Part shown: piece by piece, positions 18,428 through 27,528 of the stretch | Position numbering within the stretch: position 1 is the stretch's first letter | Layout: each line of letters starts with the position of its first letter | Source of the DNA: Pengzhenrongella sp031582905 | Lineage (GTDB): Bacteria; Actinomycetota; Actinomycetes; Actinomycetales; Cellulomonadaceae | Reading direction: 5' to 3' | NCBI RefSeq assembly: GCF_031582905.1 | Contig: NZ_CP133990.1 | Span: 2,480,001 to 2,544,000, forward strand | DNA length: 64,000 bases | Program-made: the position numbers and the translations under genes | Notes under the pieces: model-generated | The model's input: only the letters and a program-made list of their open reading frames with translations | Databases searched by the model: none | What the model was told of the DNA's origin: nothing

Positions 18428-21342
18428 CTACGCCGGGACGACGTTGACGAGCTTGGGAGCCCGCACGATGACGGTGCGGACGTCGCGCCCGGCCAGGGCG
18501 CGCTGCACCCCGGCGTCGGCCAGCGCCAGCTCGCGCAGGGTGTCGTCGTCGACGGACGGCGGCACCTCGACCCGGCCACGGACCTTGCCCTGCACCTGCA
18601 GCACGCACGTCACGGTGTCCTCGACGAGGTGCTGCGGGTCCGCGACGGGGAACGGCTCGTGCGCGAGCGAGGCGCCGTGACCGAGACGGGCCCACAGCTC
18701 CTCGGCGATGTGGGGAGCGACCGGCGCGAGCATGAGGACGAGCGGCTCGACCGCCCCGCGCGGCGCCACGGGCAGCGACGTGAGGTGGTTGTTGAGCACG
18801 ATGAGCTTGGCGATCGCGGTGTTGATCCGCATCGCCTCCATCTCCGTCCGGACGTCGGCGACTGTGCGGTGGACCAACCGGAGTGTCTCCCCCGACGGCG
18901 CGTCGTCGGTCACCACGAGCTCGCCCGTGGCCTCGTCGACGACGTTGCGCCACAGCCGCTGCAGGAAGCGCTGGGACCCGACGACGGCGCGGGTGTCCCA
19001 CGGGCGGGACAGGTCCAGGGGACCCATCGACATCTCGTAGACCCGGAAGGTGTCGGCACCGTAGGCCTCGTACATGTCGTCCGGCGTGACGACGTTCTTC
19101 AGTGACTTGCCCATCTTCCCGTACTCGCGCACGACCTCCCGGCCCTCGTAGGTGTATGTGGTCGTGCCGTCCGGCGCCGTGGTCTCCACGACGTCGGAGG
19201 CCGGCACGGGCTGGCCGCGGTCGTCGCGGAACGCGTAGGCCTGGATGTAGCCCTGGTTGAACAACGTCCGGAACGGCTCGACGCTCGAGACGAACCCGAG
19301 GTCGTGCAGCACCTTGTGCCAGAACCGGGCGTACAGCAGGTGCAGGACGGCGTGCTCGACGCCGCCCACGTACAGGTCCACCCCACCGGACGCCCCGGCG
19401 GTCGCGTTGTGCCCCGGGCCCATCCAGTAGGCCTCGAGCGCCGGGTCGACGACGACGTCGCGCCGCGTCGGGTCCAGGTAGTTGAGGTAGTACCAGCACG
19501 ACCCCGCCCAGTTGGGCATCGTGTTGGTGTCGCGGCGGTAGGTGCGCGGCCCGTCGCCGAGGTCCAGGGTCACGTCCACCCAGTCCTGGTTGCGTCCCAG
19601 GGGCGGCTCCGGGGACGACTGCGCGTCCTGCGGGTCGAACGTGCGCGGGGAGTAGTCCGGGACCTCGGGCAGGTCGACCGGCAGCAGCGCGTCGGGGACG
19701 GCGTGCGGCAGGTCGTGCTCGTCGTAGACGATCGGGAACGGCTCGCCCCAGTACCGCTGGCGGCTGAACAGCCAGTCGCGCAGGCGGTAGGTGACGGTCC
19801 CGGTGCCGATCCCGCGGGACTCGAGCCACTCGATGATCGTGCGCTTGGCGGCGGCGACGTCCAGCCCGTCCAGGCTCACCTCGTCGTTGGCGGAGTTCAC
19901 GATGCGACCGTCGCCGGTCCACGCACCTCCTGCCCACCCTCGGGCGGCTGGACGGTGTGAACCACCGGCAGCCCGAAGGCCTGGGCGAACGCGAAGTCGC
20001 GCTCGTCGCCGCCGGGCACGGCCATGATCGCGCCGGTGCCGTAGCCCATGAGCACGTAGTCCGCGGTGAACACCGGCAGGAGCGCCCCGTTGACCGGGTT
20101 CGTGGCGAGGTGCCCGGTGAAGACGCCGGTCTTGCGGCCGGCGTCGGCCTGCCGCTCGACGGCGGTCTTGGCGGCGGCCTCCGCGCGGTAGGCGGTCACG
20201 GCGTCCGACGGCGTCGTGTGCCCGCCGGTCCAGGCGTCCTGCGTGCCCTCCGGCCAGGCGGTGGGCACCTCGTCCAGGAGCGGGTGCTCGGGCGAGACGA
20301 CCATGAACGTCGCGCCGAACAGCGTGTCCGGGCGCGTCGTGAACACCTCGACCTCCGCGCCGCCGGCCACGGCGAAGCGCACCTGCGCGCCCTCGGACCG
20401 CCCGATCCAGTTGCGCTGCATCGCGCGGACCTTCTCGGGCCAGTCGATGAGGTCCAGGTCGTCGGCCAGGCGGTCGGCGTAGGCGGTGATGCGCATGTTC
20501 CACTGCCGCAGGCTGCGCTTGAACACGGGGTAGTTGCCGCGCTCGGAGCGGCCGTCGACGGTGACCTCCTCGTTGGCCAGCACGGTGCCCAGCCCGGGGC
20601 ACCAGTTGACCGGGGTCTCCGACACGTACGCGAGCCGGTGGGCGTCCACGGCCCGGCGACGCTCGACGTCGTCCAGGTCGGCCCAGGGCCGGCCGTCGGG
20701 GGTGGGGCGCGTGCCGGCGGCGAACGCCGCCTCCAGCTCGGCGACCGGACGGGCGCGGCCCCGGCCGCCGTCCGGCCGGACGGCGTCGGGGTCGTACCAG
20801 GACCCGAAGACCTGCAGGAAGATCCACTGCGTCCAGCGCACGTAGTCGGCGTCGGTCGTGGCGAAGGTCCGGCGCGGGTCGTGCGCCAGGCCCAGGCGCC
20901 GCAGCTGGCGGCGCATGTTGGCCATGTTCGCCTCGGTGGTGACCCGCGGGTGCTGACCGGTCTGGACCGCGAACTGCTCGGCGGGCAGCCCGAAGGCGTC
21001 GTAGGCCAGCGCGTGCAGCACGTTGTCCCCGCGCATGCGGCGGTAGCGCCCGACGACGTCGGTGGCGATGTAGCCGAGCGGGTGCCCCACGTGCAGGCCC
21101 GCGCCGGACGGGTACGGGAACATGTCCATGACGAAGAAGGTCGAGGAGTCCGGGTCGGCGTGCCGGCCCGCGCCGTCGGTCAGCGGGCCGCTGGGGTTGG
21201 GCGTGTGGAAGGTGCCGCGCTCGTCCCACCGGTCCTGCCAGCGCTGCTCGAGCTCCCCGGCGACCGTGGCGGTGTAGCGGAAGCGGACGTCGCCCTGCGG
21301 GGCGTCGTCGATCGGGGTCGTGGGGGCATCCTGAGCGGTCAC
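18428..21342 (-). CDS. leuS: Leucyl-tRNA synthetase (apparent frameshift near 19935)
   Basis: Class I synthetase charging tRNA-Leu. The N-terminal frame starts MTAQDAPTTPIDDAPQG and holds the HIGH-type signature PYPSGAGLHVGHPLGY, the CP1 editing domain with FTTRPDTLFGATFMVVSPEH, and GYGTGAIMAVPGGDERD. A one-base break near 19935 must be bridged to GAWTGDGRIVNSANDE. Beyond it come LRDWLFSRQRYWGEPFP, NTMPNWAGSCWYYLNYLDP, the KMSKS loop as GKMGKSLKNVV, and a C-terminus ending LVNVVPA. About 971 residues, full length. The gene should be essential, so the break is almost certainly a sequencing error. Confidence 0.95.
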
Positions 21343-21419
21343 CCGTCAAGGTTACCGGCGCGTCACCGGCGGGCCGCGCCACCATGTCCGCGCCGGGCTC
21401 ACACCACGCCGCCGACGAC

Positions 21420-21462
21420 GACGGCGGGCACACCCGGCGTGGAGCCGGACGTGCCCGCCGTC
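21420..21462 (-). terminator. Hairpin after the desaturase gene
   Basis: GACGGCGGGCAC (21420-21431) pairs perfectly with GTGCCCGCCGTC (21451-21462), with further partial pairing outside. It lies about 23 bases past the desaturase stop and before the leuS start. Confidence 0.7.
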
Positions 21463-21484
21463 GGCGGTGCGGGTGGTGCGGGGC

Positions 21485-22576
21485 TCAGCGAGCGGAGCGG
21501 AACTCCATCGCGAGCGGGCACTGGAAGGGGTCGCGCGCCGCGAGGCCGACCTTGTTCAGGTACCGGACGACGATGCCGTAGGACTCCAGCAGCGTGGTCT
21601 CCGTGTACTTGATGTTGTGGGTCGCGCAGAACTCCTTGACGATCGGCTGGACCCGGCGCAGGTGGGGGCGCGCCATGCTCGGGAACAGGTGGTGCTCGAC
21701 CTGGTAGTTGAGCCCGCCGGTGAACCACTCCACGAAGCGACCGCCCGTGACGTTGCGGCTCATGAGGACCTGGCGCTGCAGGAAGTCGATCTTGGAGCTC
21801 TTGGGCACGATCGGCATGCCCTTGTGGTTCGGCGCGAACACCGCACCCATGTACAGGCCGAAGAGCCCGAGCTGCACGCCGAGGAAGGCGAACGCCATAC
21901 CCAGGGGCAGCACCCAGAAGACGAGCGCGAGGTAGGCGCCCAGGCGCAGGGTCACGAAGGCGATCTCGACGGGGCGCCGCTTGACCTCGCCGCGGCCGAA
22001 GATCGTCTTGATGCCGGCGGCGTGCAGGTTGATGCCCTCGAGCAGCAGCATGGGGAAGAACAGCCAGCCCTGGTGCGCGCGGAACCACGCGACGATCCCG
22101 GTGGCGGGCTTGGTGAGCTCCTCGGTGTGGAACACGAGGGCCCCGGTGCCGATGTCCGGGTCCTGGCCGACCTGGTTGGGCTTGGCGTGGTGGCGGCTGT
22201 GCTTGTGCTGCCACCAGCCGTAGCTCATCCCCGCGTAGAGGTTGGCGACGACGAGGCTGGCCCAGTCGTTCCACCTGCCGGACGCGAAGATCTGGCGGTG
22301 CGCGGCATCGTGACCGATGAACATGAACTGGCCGAGGACGACCGCGAGCGCGGCCGCGATGACGAGCTGCCACCACGAGGCGCCGATGAGCACGAAGGCC
22401 GTGACGAGCCCGATGAGGGCGAGGTTGAGGACCGCGAACTGGGTCCAGTACCAGCCCTGGCGGCGCACCATGAGGCCCGCTTCGTGGACGGTCTGGGTGA
22501 GCGCGGTGAACTGGCTCACCTGGCGCTCGCGGGGTCGGGCGGCGCGGGCGCCCTCGGTCACGGCCTCTGCTGTCAT
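21485..22576 (-). CDS. Membrane fatty acid (acyl-CoA) desaturase
   Basis: A 363-residue di-iron membrane desaturase. The three histidine boxes are GHDAAHRQ (about residue 85), QHKHSRHH (about 123) and NYQVEHHLFPSM (about 295), the last with the Q-x-x-H-H form of the front-end/linoleoyl-CoA desaturase group. Hydrophobic pairs (for example FAVLNLALIGLVTAFVLI and LVIAAALAVVLGQFMF) give four membrane spans. The ATG at 22576 (MTAEAVTEGARAAR) has AGGA eight bases before it; the frame is open to 22642. It probably desaturates membrane acyl chains. It stands alone between terminated units. Confidence 0.9.
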   Translation of the reverse strand: MTAEAVTEGARAARPRERQVSQFTALTQTVHEAGLMVRRQGWYWTQFAVLNLALIGLVTAFVLIGASWWQLVIAAALAVVLGQFMFIGHDAAHRQIFASGRWNDWASLVVANLYAGMSYGWWQHKHSRHHAKPNQVGQDPDIGTGALVFHTEELTKPATGIVAWFRAHQGWLFFPMLLLEGINLHAAGIKTIFGRGEVKRRPVEIAFVTLRLGAYLALVFWVLPLGMAFAFLGVQLGLFGLYMGAVFAPNHKGMPIVPKSSKIDFLQRQVLMSRNVTGGRFVEWFTGGLNYQVEHHLFPSMARPHLRRVQPIVKEFCATHNIKYTETTLLESYGIVVRYLNKVGLAARDPFQCPLAMEFRSAR

Positions 22577-22726
22577 GCGGACGTCCTCATCAGTCGCGGG
22601 GTACCCCGCACGGCTGGTGCATACGGTGGTGATCGTCGCCACAGTAACCCGTGAACCTGGGCCTCGCGCCTGGGACGCACCGTGTGACGCGCGTCGCAGC
22701 CCGCCGGTGTGGTACGCGGGCTGACG

Positions 22727-24028
22727 TCAGGCGTTGACGGGGACAGCGCCCTGACCTGCGACGGAAGCTCCGTCGCCGACGTGGCCGACGACGGGGCGGC
22801 GCCCGATGGTGGCGACGATCACCAGGCCGGCGAGCGTCAGCGCGACCCCGAGCCACGCCGGCGCGAGGTATCCGAGACCGGACGCGATGACCAGCCCGCC
22901 GAAGAACGCGCCCGACGCGTTGCCGACGTTGAGCGCCGAGTGGCACAGGGCGGCACCCAGCGAGGGTGCGGCCGGCGAGACGTCCATCAGCCGCGTCTGC
23001 AGCGCGATCGCGAGCACCTGCGAGGTGATGCCGAGCGCGACCAGCGACGCGATCGCGAGCACGGGCTGCCCGCCGGTGAGCGCGACGAGCGCGAGGGTGG
23101 CCGCGGTGGAGAGGAAGCCGACGTACACGGTCCGCAGCACGGAGCGGTCCGCCATCCGCCCGCCGAGGACCGTGCCGACCGTCATGCCGAGCCCGAACAC
23201 GGCGAGCACGATCGGGACGGTCGCCTCGGCGAGGCCGGTGACCTCGGTGACCAGCGGGGCGATGTAGGAGTACACGGCGAACATCCCGCCGAAGCCGATC
23301 GCCGCGGCGGCGAACGCGATCCACAGCTGGCGGTTGCGCAGCGCGGCGACCTCGGTGCGGACCGTCGTCCCGGCGGCCGGACGCACGGCGGGCAGCCAGC
23401 GCCATAGCCCGGCGAGCGTGACGACCCCGAGCACGGCGACGACCAGGAAGGCGGACCGCCAGCCCAGGTTCTGCCCCACCCAGGTCGACGCGGGCACGCC
23501 GACGACGTTCGCGACCGTCAGCCCGGTCATCATCGTCGCGACCGCCGCGCCCCGGCGGGCCTGCCCGACGACGGCGGTCCCCATCGCCGCACCGACACCG
23601 AAGAACGCGCCGTGCGGCAGCCCGGCGAGGAAGCGCGCGAGGACGAGCCACTCGATGCTGTCGGCCAGGCTGGAGAGGGTGTTGCCGACCGTGTAGGCGG
23701 CCATCAGGCCCAGGAGCAGCACGCGTCGATCGACCCGGGCCGCGGCCGCGGTCAGCAGCGGGGCGCCGACGACGACGCCGAGCGCATACGCCGTGATCAC
23801 GTGCCCGGCGACCGGGATCGACACGGCGAGGTCGCGGGCGATCTGCGGCAGCAGGCCCATGGTCGCGAACTCCGTGGTGCCGATCGTGAAGCCGCCGACC
23901 GCCAGGGCGAGGAGCGCCGGCCGGACGCGGACGCCGGGCAGCCCCTCCCGCGCGGCGCCGGGCGCCTCACCGCCCGGGGCCGGGACGGGCGCGGGCTGGG
24001 TCGGGGTGGCGCTCGGTGAGGGGGTCAC
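22727..24028 (-). CDS. MFS transporter, DHA1/AraJ-type drug or sugar exporter
   Basis: A 433-residue major facilitator with 12 predicted helices. The first is LLALAVGGFTIGTTEFATMG, and the family motifs are ATMGLLPQIARDLAVSI, AAARVDRRVLLLGLM and GVPASTWVGQNLGWRSAFLV. These match AraJ/Cmx/YdhP-like proteins that export drugs or sugars by proton exchange. The GTG at 24028 has GGAG seven bases before it. A 14-bp perfect palindrome lies 15 bases upstream, a likely repressor site. The substrate cannot be told from the sequence. Confidence 0.88.
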   Translation of the reverse strand: MTPSPSATPTQPAPVPAPGGEAPGAAREGLPGVRVRPALLALAVGGFTIGTTEFATMGLLPQIARDLAVSIPVAGHVITAYALGVVVGAPLLTAAAARVDRRVLLLGLMAAYTVGNTLSSLADSIEWLVLARFLAGLPHGAFFGVGAAMGTAVVGQARRGAAVATMMTGLTVANVVGVPASTWVGQNLGWRSAFLVVAVLGVVTLAGLWRWLPAVRPAAGTTVRTEVAALRNRQLWIAFAAAAIGFGGMFAVYSYIAPLVTEVTGLAEATVPIVLAVFGLGMTVGTVLGGRMADRSVLRTVYVGFLSTAATLALVALTGGQPVLAIASLVALGITSQVLAIALQTRLMDVSPAAPSLGAALCHSALNVGNASGAFFGGLVIASGLGYLAPAWLGVALTLAGLVIVATIGRRPVVGHVGDGASVAGQGAVPVNA

Positions 24029-24042
24029 GCGTGGTCTCCGGT

Positions 24043-24056
24043 TCGAATCGATTCGA
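24043..24056. promoter_or_regulatory. 14-bp perfect palindrome upstream of the MFS gene
   Basis: TCGAATCGATTCGA is exactly self-complementary and lies just upstream of the MFS ribosome site. The AATCGATT core is similar to LacI-family half-site pairs. Operator function is inferred. Confidence 0.5.
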
Positions 24057-24146
24057 CGCAGGTCCGGGCCACGTCGTCGTCGAGCTCGGGGATCGCTGAC
24101 GAGCGTAACCGGAGGGACCGGTGCGCGCCGTCCGGGCCCGGGGCCG

Positions 24147-24819
24147 TCAGGGCGTCGGCGGCACCAGCCAGAGCGCCGCCGTGGCGCCGTCGTCCAGTGG
24201 CCGGGCGAGGCCGGCGAGCCGGGCGGTGCGGACGCCGTCCGCGCCGACCACGACGTCGACCTCCGCGTCCACGCCCAGGCCCATCGCGGCGAAGTGCCGC
24301 AGGAGCCCGGGGTCGGCGTCGGAGATCCGGGCGACCACCCAGCGGCCGGTCTCGAGGTCGCGCAGGGGCGGGCCGGGAGCGCGGGCACGTGGCCGTCCGC
24401 GGTGGGGATGGGGTCGCCGTGCGGGTCGCGCACGGGCCGGCCCAGGGCCGCGTCGAGCCGCTCGACGAGCAGGTCCGAGACGGCGTGCTCGAGCACCTCG
24501 GCCTCGTCGTGCACCTCGTCCCACCCGTACCCGAGCTCGCGCACGAGGAACGTCTCGAGGAGCCGGTGGCGCCGGACCATCGCGACGGCGTGCGCCCGAC
24601 CCGTCTCCGTGAGCTCGACGGCGCCGTACGGGACGTGCGTGAGCAGCCCCTGGTCGCACAGGCGCCGTACGGTCTCCGAGACGGTGGGGGCCCCGACGCC
24701 GAGCCGCTCGGCGAGGTGCTTGGTCGTCACCGGGGTCGTCGACCACTCCCCGCCGCCCAGACCACCTTGAGGTAGTCCTGCGCGACCGGGGTGAGGTCGG
24801 ACGGTGCGGGTCGGGGCAC
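24147..24819 (-). CDS. DtxR/MntR-family metal-dependent regulator (two apparent frameshifts)
   Basis: An iron/manganese-sensing repressor of about 224 residues read across two frame breaks. The N-terminus MPRPAPSDLTPVAQDYLKVV starts at a GTG at 24819 with GAGGAG before it. After a break near 24745 the winged helix continues TTKHLAERLGVGAPTVSETV and LTHVPYGAVELTETGRAHAV, with metal-site residues in RRHRLLETFLVRELGYGWDE, EVHDEAEVLEHAVSD and the DtxR-type GDPIPTADG. After a second break near 24375 comes a short FeoA/SH3-like domain (LRHFAAMGLGVDAEVDVVVG). It is the last gene of the metal-transport operon, 10 bases past the permease. Confidence 0.85.
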
Positions 24820-24829
24820 GGGTTGCTCC

Positions 24830-25759
24830 TCAGGCGGTCGGGGTCGGAGCGGGGCCGGGGGCCGTGACAGGTGCCGCGGGCACCGGCGGCGAGGCGAGGG
24901 CACGACGGCGTCGTCGTCGGGCGGCGAGGACGCCGCGGCGCGGCGCGAGGACGTACGCGGCGGCGAAGGCCGCGCCCTGCGCGACGACGACCGTGCCCGC
25001 GCTGGAGGTGTCGAGGAAGAAGCTCGCGTACAGGCCGGCGACCGCGCACCCGGCGGCGAGGAGGGGCGCCACCACGAGCATCGGTCCCATCCGCTCGCAC
25101 AGCAGCAGCGCCGTCGCACCGGGCGTGATGAGCATCGCGACGACGAGGACGACGCCGACCGCCTGCAGCGCGACCACCACGGTGAGCGCGAGGAGTCCGA
25201 GCAGCAGCACCTCGAGGCGACGCGGGGAGAGCCCGACGGCGTGGGCGTGGGTGGGGTCGAACGCGAGGAGCGTGAGGTCCCGACGCTTGGCCACCAGGAC
25301 GACGCCGGTGAGTGCGCCGAGCACGACGACCTGGACGACGTCGGCGTCGGGGACGCCGAGCACGTTGCCGAACAGGATGTGGCTGAGGTCGATCTGGCTC
25401 GGGGTCACCGAGACGAGCACGACGCCGAGCGCGAACAGGGTCGTGAACACGACACCGATCGCGGCGTCCTCCTTGACCCGGGTGGTGTCGCGGACCGCGC
25501 CGATCAGACCGACCGCGCCCACCCCGAAGACGAGCGCACCCACCGCGAACGGCCACCCGACGAGGTACGCCAGCACCACACCGGGCAGCACGGCGTGGGA
25601 CACGGCGTCGCCGAGCAGCGACCAGCCGATGAGGACGAGCCAGCAGCTCAGCAGGGCGCACACGACCGCGGCGACGGTCGTCACCAGCAGCGCGCGCTGC
25701 ATGAACTCGAACTGCCACGGCGCGGCCAGCCACGCCCACGCGGCGGTGAGGGCGCTCAT
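24830..25759 (-). CDS. Metal ABC transporter permease (Mn/Zn/Fe family)
   Basis: A 309-residue ABC-3 family permease with about eight membrane helices: LLVTTVAAVVCALLSCWLVL, then LGDAVSHAVLPGVVLAYLVG (the conserved GDAxSHAVLPG loop), VKEDAAIGVVFTTLFALGVV, HILFGNVLGV and VGVVLVVAMLITPGATALLL. The tail is basic then Pro/Ala-rich. It works with the ATPase and binding protein just upstream to import Mn2+ or related ions. Its ATG overlaps the ATPase stop (ATGA), implying coupled translation. Confidence 0.92.
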   Translation of the reverse strand: MSALTAAWAWLAAPWQFEFMQRALLVTTVAAVVCALLSCWLVLIGWSLLGDAVSHAVLPGVVLAYLVGWPFAVGALVFGVGAVGLIGAVRDTTRVKEDAAIGVVFTTLFALGVVLVSVTPSQIDLSHILFGNVLGVPDADVVQVVVLGALTGVVLVAKRRDLTLLAFDPTHAHAVGLSPRRLEVLLLGLLALTVVVALQAVGVVLVVAMLITPGATALLLCERMGPMLVVAPLLAAGCAVAGLYASFFLDTSSAGTVVVAQGAAFAAAYVLAPRRGVLAARRRRRRALASPPVPAAPVTAPGPAPTPTA

Positions 25760-26499
25760 CGGGCGACCGCCGGCGGCTCGAGCCCCATGACGCGGGCGAG
25801 GTGCTGCGGCGCGAGGACGTCGTCCGGGCGGCCGGTCGCCAGGACGCGGGTGCCGAGCAGGACGACGTCGTCGGCGAGGGCAGGCAGCGCCCCGAGGTCG
25901 TGGGTGGAGACGAGCACCGAGCGCCCCTCGGTGACGAGGTCGCGCAGCAGGGTGGTGATGCCCGCCTCGGACCGCCGGTCGACGCCCGCGAACGGCTCGT
26001 CGAGGAGCAGCACGGGGGCCTCCTGCGCGAGGCAGCGGGCGACGAAGACGCGCTTGCGCTGGCCGCCGGACAGCTCGCCGACCTGGCGGTCCGCGAGCGC
26101 GGCGAGGTCGACGCGGGCGAGCGCGGCGCTCACCGCGGCGACGTCGGCCGGGCGGGTCCGGCGCAGGGGCCCGAGCCGACCGTAGCGACCCATGGTGACG
26201 ACCTCCCGGACGCTGATCGGGAACGTCCAGTCGACGTCCTCGGACTGCGGCACGTACCCGACCAGGCCGGCGCGCCGGGCGTCGGTGGGCGTGCGGCCGA
26301 GCACGCTGACGCTGCCGGACGTCGGCCGGACGATGCCCATGACCGACTTCATGAGCGTCGACTTGCCCGAGCCGTTGAGACCGATGAGCCCGGTGACGCG
26401 GCCGGTGGCCAGCCGCACGGTGACGTCGTCGAGCGCGAGCACCTCGCCGTACCGCACCGTCAGGCCCCGTACGTCGAGTGCGGCGTCGTCGGCGCTCAC
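25756..26499 (-). CDS. Metal ABC transporter ATP-binding protein
   Basis: A 247-residue ABC ATPase: Walker A LIGLNGSGKSTLMKS (residues 37-51), Q-loop GYVPQSEDVDW, signature LSGGQRKRVFVARCLAQ, Walker B PVLLLDEPFAGVD and the switch STHDL. The QSEDVDWTFP stretch after the Q-loop is typical of Mn/Zn/Fe (MntB/ZnuC-like) importers. The GTG at 26499 overlaps the stop of the binding-protein gene by four bases. Confidence 0.93.
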   Translation of the reverse strand: MSADDAALDVRGLTVRYGEVLALDDVTVRLATGRVTGLIGLNGSGKSTLMKSVMGIVRPTSGSVSVLGRTPTDARRAGLVGYVPQSEDVDWTFPISVREVVTMGRYGRLGPLRRTRPADVAAVSAALARVDLAALADRQVGELSGGQRKRVFVARCLAQEAPVLLLDEPFAGVDRRSEAGITTLLRDLVTEGRSVLVSTHDLGALPALADDVVLLGTRVLATGRPDDVLAPQHLARVMGLEPPAVAR

Positions 26500-27515
26500 G
26501 ACGACGCCCCGGCCGAGGACCCGGTGAGCGCGGCGGCGACCACCTCGGTGTCGTGGCGCAGCAGGTCGAGGAACGTGGGCACCGGGCCGTCCGGCCCGGA
26601 CAGCGAGTCGACGTAGAGGACGCCGCCGAACCGGGCGCCGGTCTCCCGGGCGACCTGGCGCTGCGCGGTGTCCGAGACGGTGGACTCGCAGAACACCGCG
26701 GGCACCTCGCGCTCGCGGACGAAGGTGATGGCGCGGGCGACGCCCTGCGGGGTGCCCTGGGCGTCGGAGCTGACCGGCCACAGGTACGCCTCGGCGAGCC
26801 CGGCGTCGCGAGCGAGGTAGGAGAACGCGCCCTCGCACGTCACCAGGGCCCGACGGTCCGGGTCGAGCCGCTCCAAACGGTCCACGAGCGCGTCGCGGAC
26901 CGCGCGGAGCTCGGCGCTGTACGTCCGGGCGTTCGCGCGGAAGTCGGCGGCGTGCGCCGGGTCGAGCTCGGCGAGCGCGTCGGCGATGTTGGCGACGTAG
27001 ACGATCGCGGCGTCCGGTGACATCCACGCGTGCGGGTTGGGCTGGCCGGTCGAGCCGCCGGACTCGATCGGGATGGTCGCGACGCCGTCGCTGACGGTGA
27101 CGTGCGGCGCGTCCAGACGAGCGAGGAACCGCTCGGACCATGCCTCGAGCCCGAGGCCGTTGTCGAGCACGAGGTCGGCGTCCGCGGCACGACGCAGGTC
27201 GTCCGGCGTGGGCTCGTAACCGTGGATCTCGACGCCGACGTCGACCACGGACTCGACCCGGACGTGCCGCCCGGCGACCTGACGGGCCATGTCGGCCAGG
27301 ACGGTGAACGTCGTCAGGACCACCGGTCGCCCGTCGTCGGGCACCTCGGCGGCGGCCCGGGCCGACGGCGGCACGGCGCACCCGGTGAGCGCCACGACGG
27401 CGGCCAGCACGAGCGCCGGGAAGGCCGCCACGAGGCCGCCGCCAGGCCCCCGTCGCCGCACGGCCCGCCGGGGGCGGCGGTCGTCCCTCCGCAGGTGAGC
27501 GGCGAAGTTCGGCAT
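26496..27515 (-). CDS. Metal ABC transporter substrate-binding lipoprotein (Mn/Zn type)
   Basis: A 339-residue cluster A-I metal-binding protein. A basic N-terminus precedes the helix AAFPALVLAAVVALTGCA, with lipobox LTGC at about residues 43-46. Ligand positions expected for the PsaA/MntC family are visible: His in VGVEIHGYEPTPDD, His in QPNPHAWMSPDAA, Glu in LVTCEGAFSYLARD and Asp in GVLYVDSLSGPD. His-His-Glu-Asp favours Mn2+ over Zn2+, but this is inference. It is the first gene of the operon SBP-ATPase-permease-DtxR regulator. A -10 hexamer lies only five bases before the ATG, so the transcript may be leaderless. Confidence 0.92.
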   Translation of the reverse strand: MPNFAAHLRRDDRRPRRAVRRRGPGGGLVAAFPALVLAAVVALTGCAVPPSARAAAEVPDDGRPVVLTTFTVLADMARQVAGRHVRVESVVDVGVEIHGYEPTPDDLRRAADADLVLDNGLGLEAWSERFLARLDAPHVTVSDGVATIPIESGGSTGQPNPHAWMSPDAAIVYVANIADALAELDPAHAADFRANARTYSAELRAVRDALVDRLERLDPDRRALVTCEGAFSYLARDAGLAEAYLWPVSSDAQGTPQGVARAITFVREREVPAVFCESTVSDTAQRQVARETGARFGGVLYVDSLSGPDGPVPTFLDLLRHDTEVVAAALTGSSAGASS

Positions 27516-27528
27516 ACCGAACTCTACC
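27506..27528 (-). promoter_or_regulatory. Overlapping -10, start codon and 18-bp palindrome of the metal operon
   Basis: AGTTCGGCATACCGAACT (27506-27523) is a palindrome at 16 of 18 positions with the ATG of the binding-protein gene at its centre. On the minus strand TAGAGT ends five bases before the ATG and can act as -10, giving a leaderless message. A DtxR-family dimer here would block initiation; the operon's own regulator is the natural candidate. The site overlaps the last codons of the metallophosphoesterase gene by five bases. Confidence 0.6.
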
